In this document: positions 62,703-64,000 of the stretch, piece after piece
How positions within the stretch are numbered: the first letter of the stretch is position 1
Layout: each line of letters opens with the position of its first letter
From: Rhodococcus oxybenzonivorans
GTDB lineage: Bacteria; Actinomycetota; Actinomycetes; Mycobacteriales; Mycobacteriaceae
NCBI RefSeq assembly: GCF_003130705.1
Contig: NZ_CP021354.1
Coordinates: 3,224,001-3,288,000 of the forward strand
Direction: 5' to 3'
DNA: 64,000 nucleotides
Translations under genes and position numbers: made by a program
The notes under the pieces: generated by a model
The model's input: the letters and a program-made list of their open reading frames with translations, nothing else
What the model was told of the DNA's origin: nothing
Databases searched by the model: none

Positions 62703-63297
62703 CGTCGACTCCCCGTGCGACGAGGGCGTCGCCCATCGCATCCGCAGTCCGGAGTGCACGCACCAGAACCGGTGTGGCCAGCGCCGTCATCGACCATTGC
62801 AACCCGCGTGCCTTCCGTGCCTGCGCCACGTCCTGCACGATCCCCGTCAGCAGCGGGATACACCGGATCGCCAACGCGAGCAGGAGCCCGATCCGGTCCG
62901 GGTCGACCCCGAACCTCCGCAACGGCCCGAGTGCACGCGACACCGTGTCGAGCATGTCGGTGACCCGGGTGGTGAGCGTGACCAACGCGGCGAGCGCCAC
63001 CGAGATCAGCAGCACCCCGCACACGACGACCGCCCGCGCGGGCGACGTGATCAGCACCTGAAAGATGGCGATGATCCCCAACATCCACACCACCGGACGC
63101 AACTGCGCCACGGCGACCCGCCACGGAATGGAGGCGACCGCGAACAGCAAACCCACCACCAGGACGACGACGCCGACCTCGAGCGGGGTGCGCACGAACA
63201 CGGTGGCCGTGACGATCGACGCGATCAACAGCAGCAGTTTCAGCCCTGCGGGCATCCTGTGCAGGAGTGAGTCGCCCGGGCGGTACAGGCCGATCAT
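62695..63297 (-). CDS. ECF transporter T component (EcfT/BioN-like)
   Basis: This 200-residue membrane protein has about five helices (GLKLLLLIASIVTATVFVRT, LEVGVVVLVVGLLFAVASIP, VVCGVLLISVALAALVTL) and the EcfT coupling motif A-R-x-A-R-G-L in DVAQARKARGLQ. EcfT links the ATPases to a substrate-specific S component. The gene overlaps the ATPase upstream by 4 bp and the acyl ligase downstream by 8 bp. The three-gene layout (S component, ATPase, T component) matches bioYMN. Confidence 0.87.
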   Translation of the reverse strand: MIGLYRPGDSLLHRMPAGLKLLLLIASIVTATVFVRTPLEVGVVVLVVGLLFAVASIPWRVAVAQLRPVVWMLGIIAIFQVLITSPARAVVVCGVLLISVALAALVTLTTRVTDMLDTVSRALGPLRRFGVDPDRIGLLLALAIRCIPLLTGIVQDVAQARKARGLQWSMTALATPVLVRALRTADAMGDALVARGVDDD

Positions 63298-63974
63298 TCG
63301 ACCAACTGCCGGTACGCGGGAACGGCGTCGTCCGGGCTGCCGTCGAACGCCACGAGACCGTCGTCGATGACGATGACCCGTTCGAAACTCTCCAGCAGCG
63401 CCAGTTGGTGGGTCACGACGATCACCTGCTGGTCCATCGAATCGAGTGCTTCGGAGACGACGCGCGCGTTCCGCAGATCCAGCAGCGTCGTCGGCTCGTC
63501 GGCGATGACCACCTCGGGCCTGCGGATGAGGACGGCGCCGATGGCGAGCAGCTGCTTCTGACCCCCGGACAGCAGGTGCGCGGGGTGGTCGGCGTGCTGG
63601 TCGAGCCGGAACCGCACCAGGATCTCCTCGACGCGGCCGGCGATCTCCTGTTTGCTCAGACCGGAGCGGCGCAGCGAGAACGCCAGATCCTCGGACACCG
63701 TGGGCATGACGATCTGAGTGTCGGGGTCGGTGAACACGAACCCGACCTTGCGGCGCACCTGCGCGCCCTTTTTGGCGGCGTCGACACCGTCGACCGTGAC
63801 GGTGCCGGAGGTGGGCTTCAGCAACCCGTTGATCATGCGCGCCAGCGTCGACTTGCCGGAACCGTTGGAACCGATGATGCCGACCCGGCGCTCGGAGAAT
63901 CGCAGGTCGACGCCGCGTAGCACCGGGCGGTCCCCGAAGGCGTGGGTCACCGAATCGAAGACGATCTCACTCAC
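63294..63974 (-). CDS. ECF transporter ATPase (EcfA/BioM-like)
   Basis: The 226-residue ATPase starts at GTG 63974. Motifs are Walker A G-S-N-G-S-G-K-S-T, Q-loop VGFVFTDPDTQIVMPTVSED-LAF (the ECF-type D-P-D-x-Q), signature L-S-G-G-Q-K-Q-L, Walker B VVIADEPTTLLD and VVTHQLALLESFERV. A single ATPase gene fits a BioM homodimer. It overlaps the upstream gene by 4 bp. Confidence 0.92.
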   Translation of the reverse strand: MSEIVFDSVTHAFGDRPVLRGVDLRFSERRVGIIGSNGSGKSTLARMINGLLKPTSGTVTVDGVDAAKKGAQVRRKVGFVFTDPDTQIVMPTVSEDLAFSLRRSGLSKQEIAGRVEEILVRFRLDQHADHPAHLLSGGQKQLLAIGAVLIRRPEVVIADEPTTLLDLRNARVVSEALDSMDQQVIVVTHQLALLESFERVIVIDDGLVAFDGSPDDAVPAYRQLVE

Positions 63975-64000
63975 GACACACGCTCCACGAGCATCGCGAT
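63971..64000 (-). CDS. 3' end of upstream gene, probably the ECF S component (BioY-like)
   Basis: Only the last nine residues (IAMLVERVS) and the stop are in the window; the stop overlaps the ATPase start (GTGA). Position alone suggests the substrate-binding S component of the transporter, probably BioY for biotin. The sequence is too short to confirm. Confidence 0.45.
   Translation of the reverse strand: MAMLVERVS

Overview
The window is high-GC actinobacterial DNA, most likely from Rhodococcus or a close relative in the Mycobacteriales. The evidence is the gene content: a WS/DGAT acyltransferase, GAF-ANTAR regulators, IdeR-type iron boxes, a rifampicin monooxygenase with its rifamycin-associated element, a GuaB1-type GMP reductase, and a conserved Rv1847-Rv1841c-like gene order. 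Many transcripts look leaderless, with a TANNNT -10 box 6-7 nt before ATG or GTG. No tRNA, rRNA, CRISPR array, prophage or insertion sequence was recognised.

Layout. 1-3.4 kb: end of a CocE-type hydrolase, a truncated baeRF-like protein, a FUSC exporter and a GAF-ANTAR regulator. 3.4-9.3 kb: a minus-strand run of STAS protein, trehalose-6-phosphate synthase and four glycosyltransferases joined by 4-bp overlaps. 9.5-13.2 kb: a 28-residue membrane peptide, RecQ and two tandem GT2 enzymes. 13.2-18.9 kb: a second GAF-ANTAR protein with a 30-bp repeat, a decayed PoxB-like gene, a CDGSH protein divergent from a haem-oxygenase-like diiron enzyme, and a WS/DGAT paralogue with an altered catalytic motif. 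19-28 kb: single housekeeping and stress genes (enoyl-CoA hydratase, DoxX, hydrolase, VOC, F420/FMN oxidoreductase, small lipoprotein, secreted peptide, MBL hydrolase, XRE regulator, NDH-2). 28.2-31.7 kb: a Ser/Thr kinase with an extracellular PQQ propeller, convergent with an orphan Tat/lipoprotein sugar-binding protein.

31.8-51.3 kb is an expanded version of the M. tuberculosis Rv1847-Rv1841c block: a PaaI thioesterase, a predicted IdeR-controlled ~120-nt sRNA in the position of MrsI, an inserted IdeR-boxed siderophore-uptake operon (reductase-like protein, RDD-FecCD fusion permease, second permease, ATPase), an MprF-like membrane protein, BlaI/BlaR, a DEAD-box helicase preceded by a cysteine-rich leader ORF, 6-phosphogluconate dehydrogenase, a second DEAD-box helicase, a DMT transporter, GuaB1 and two CNNM/CorC-type transporters.

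51.3-64 kb: a DNA-glycosylase-like protein, a CoA transferase, an OsmC remnant, a nucleoside hydrolase, a Mn/Zn ABC operon with a leaderless operator-bearing promoter, a MerR/TipAS regulator, rifampicin monooxygenase, an AtuA-like small protein, an acyl-adenylating enzyme, and an ECF (probably biotin) transporter running off the right edge.

The strongest unexpected signal is the iron-regulated sRNA candidate at 32334-32453 with three DtxR/IdeR-type boxes within 0.9 kb. Next are the Cys-rich leader ORF at 41145-41207 and a 26-bp palindrome over the leaderless promoter of an HTH gene at 23642-23667. Several genes carry internal deletions (PoxB-like, OsmC-like, perhaps AtuA-like), which suggests ongoing gene decay.
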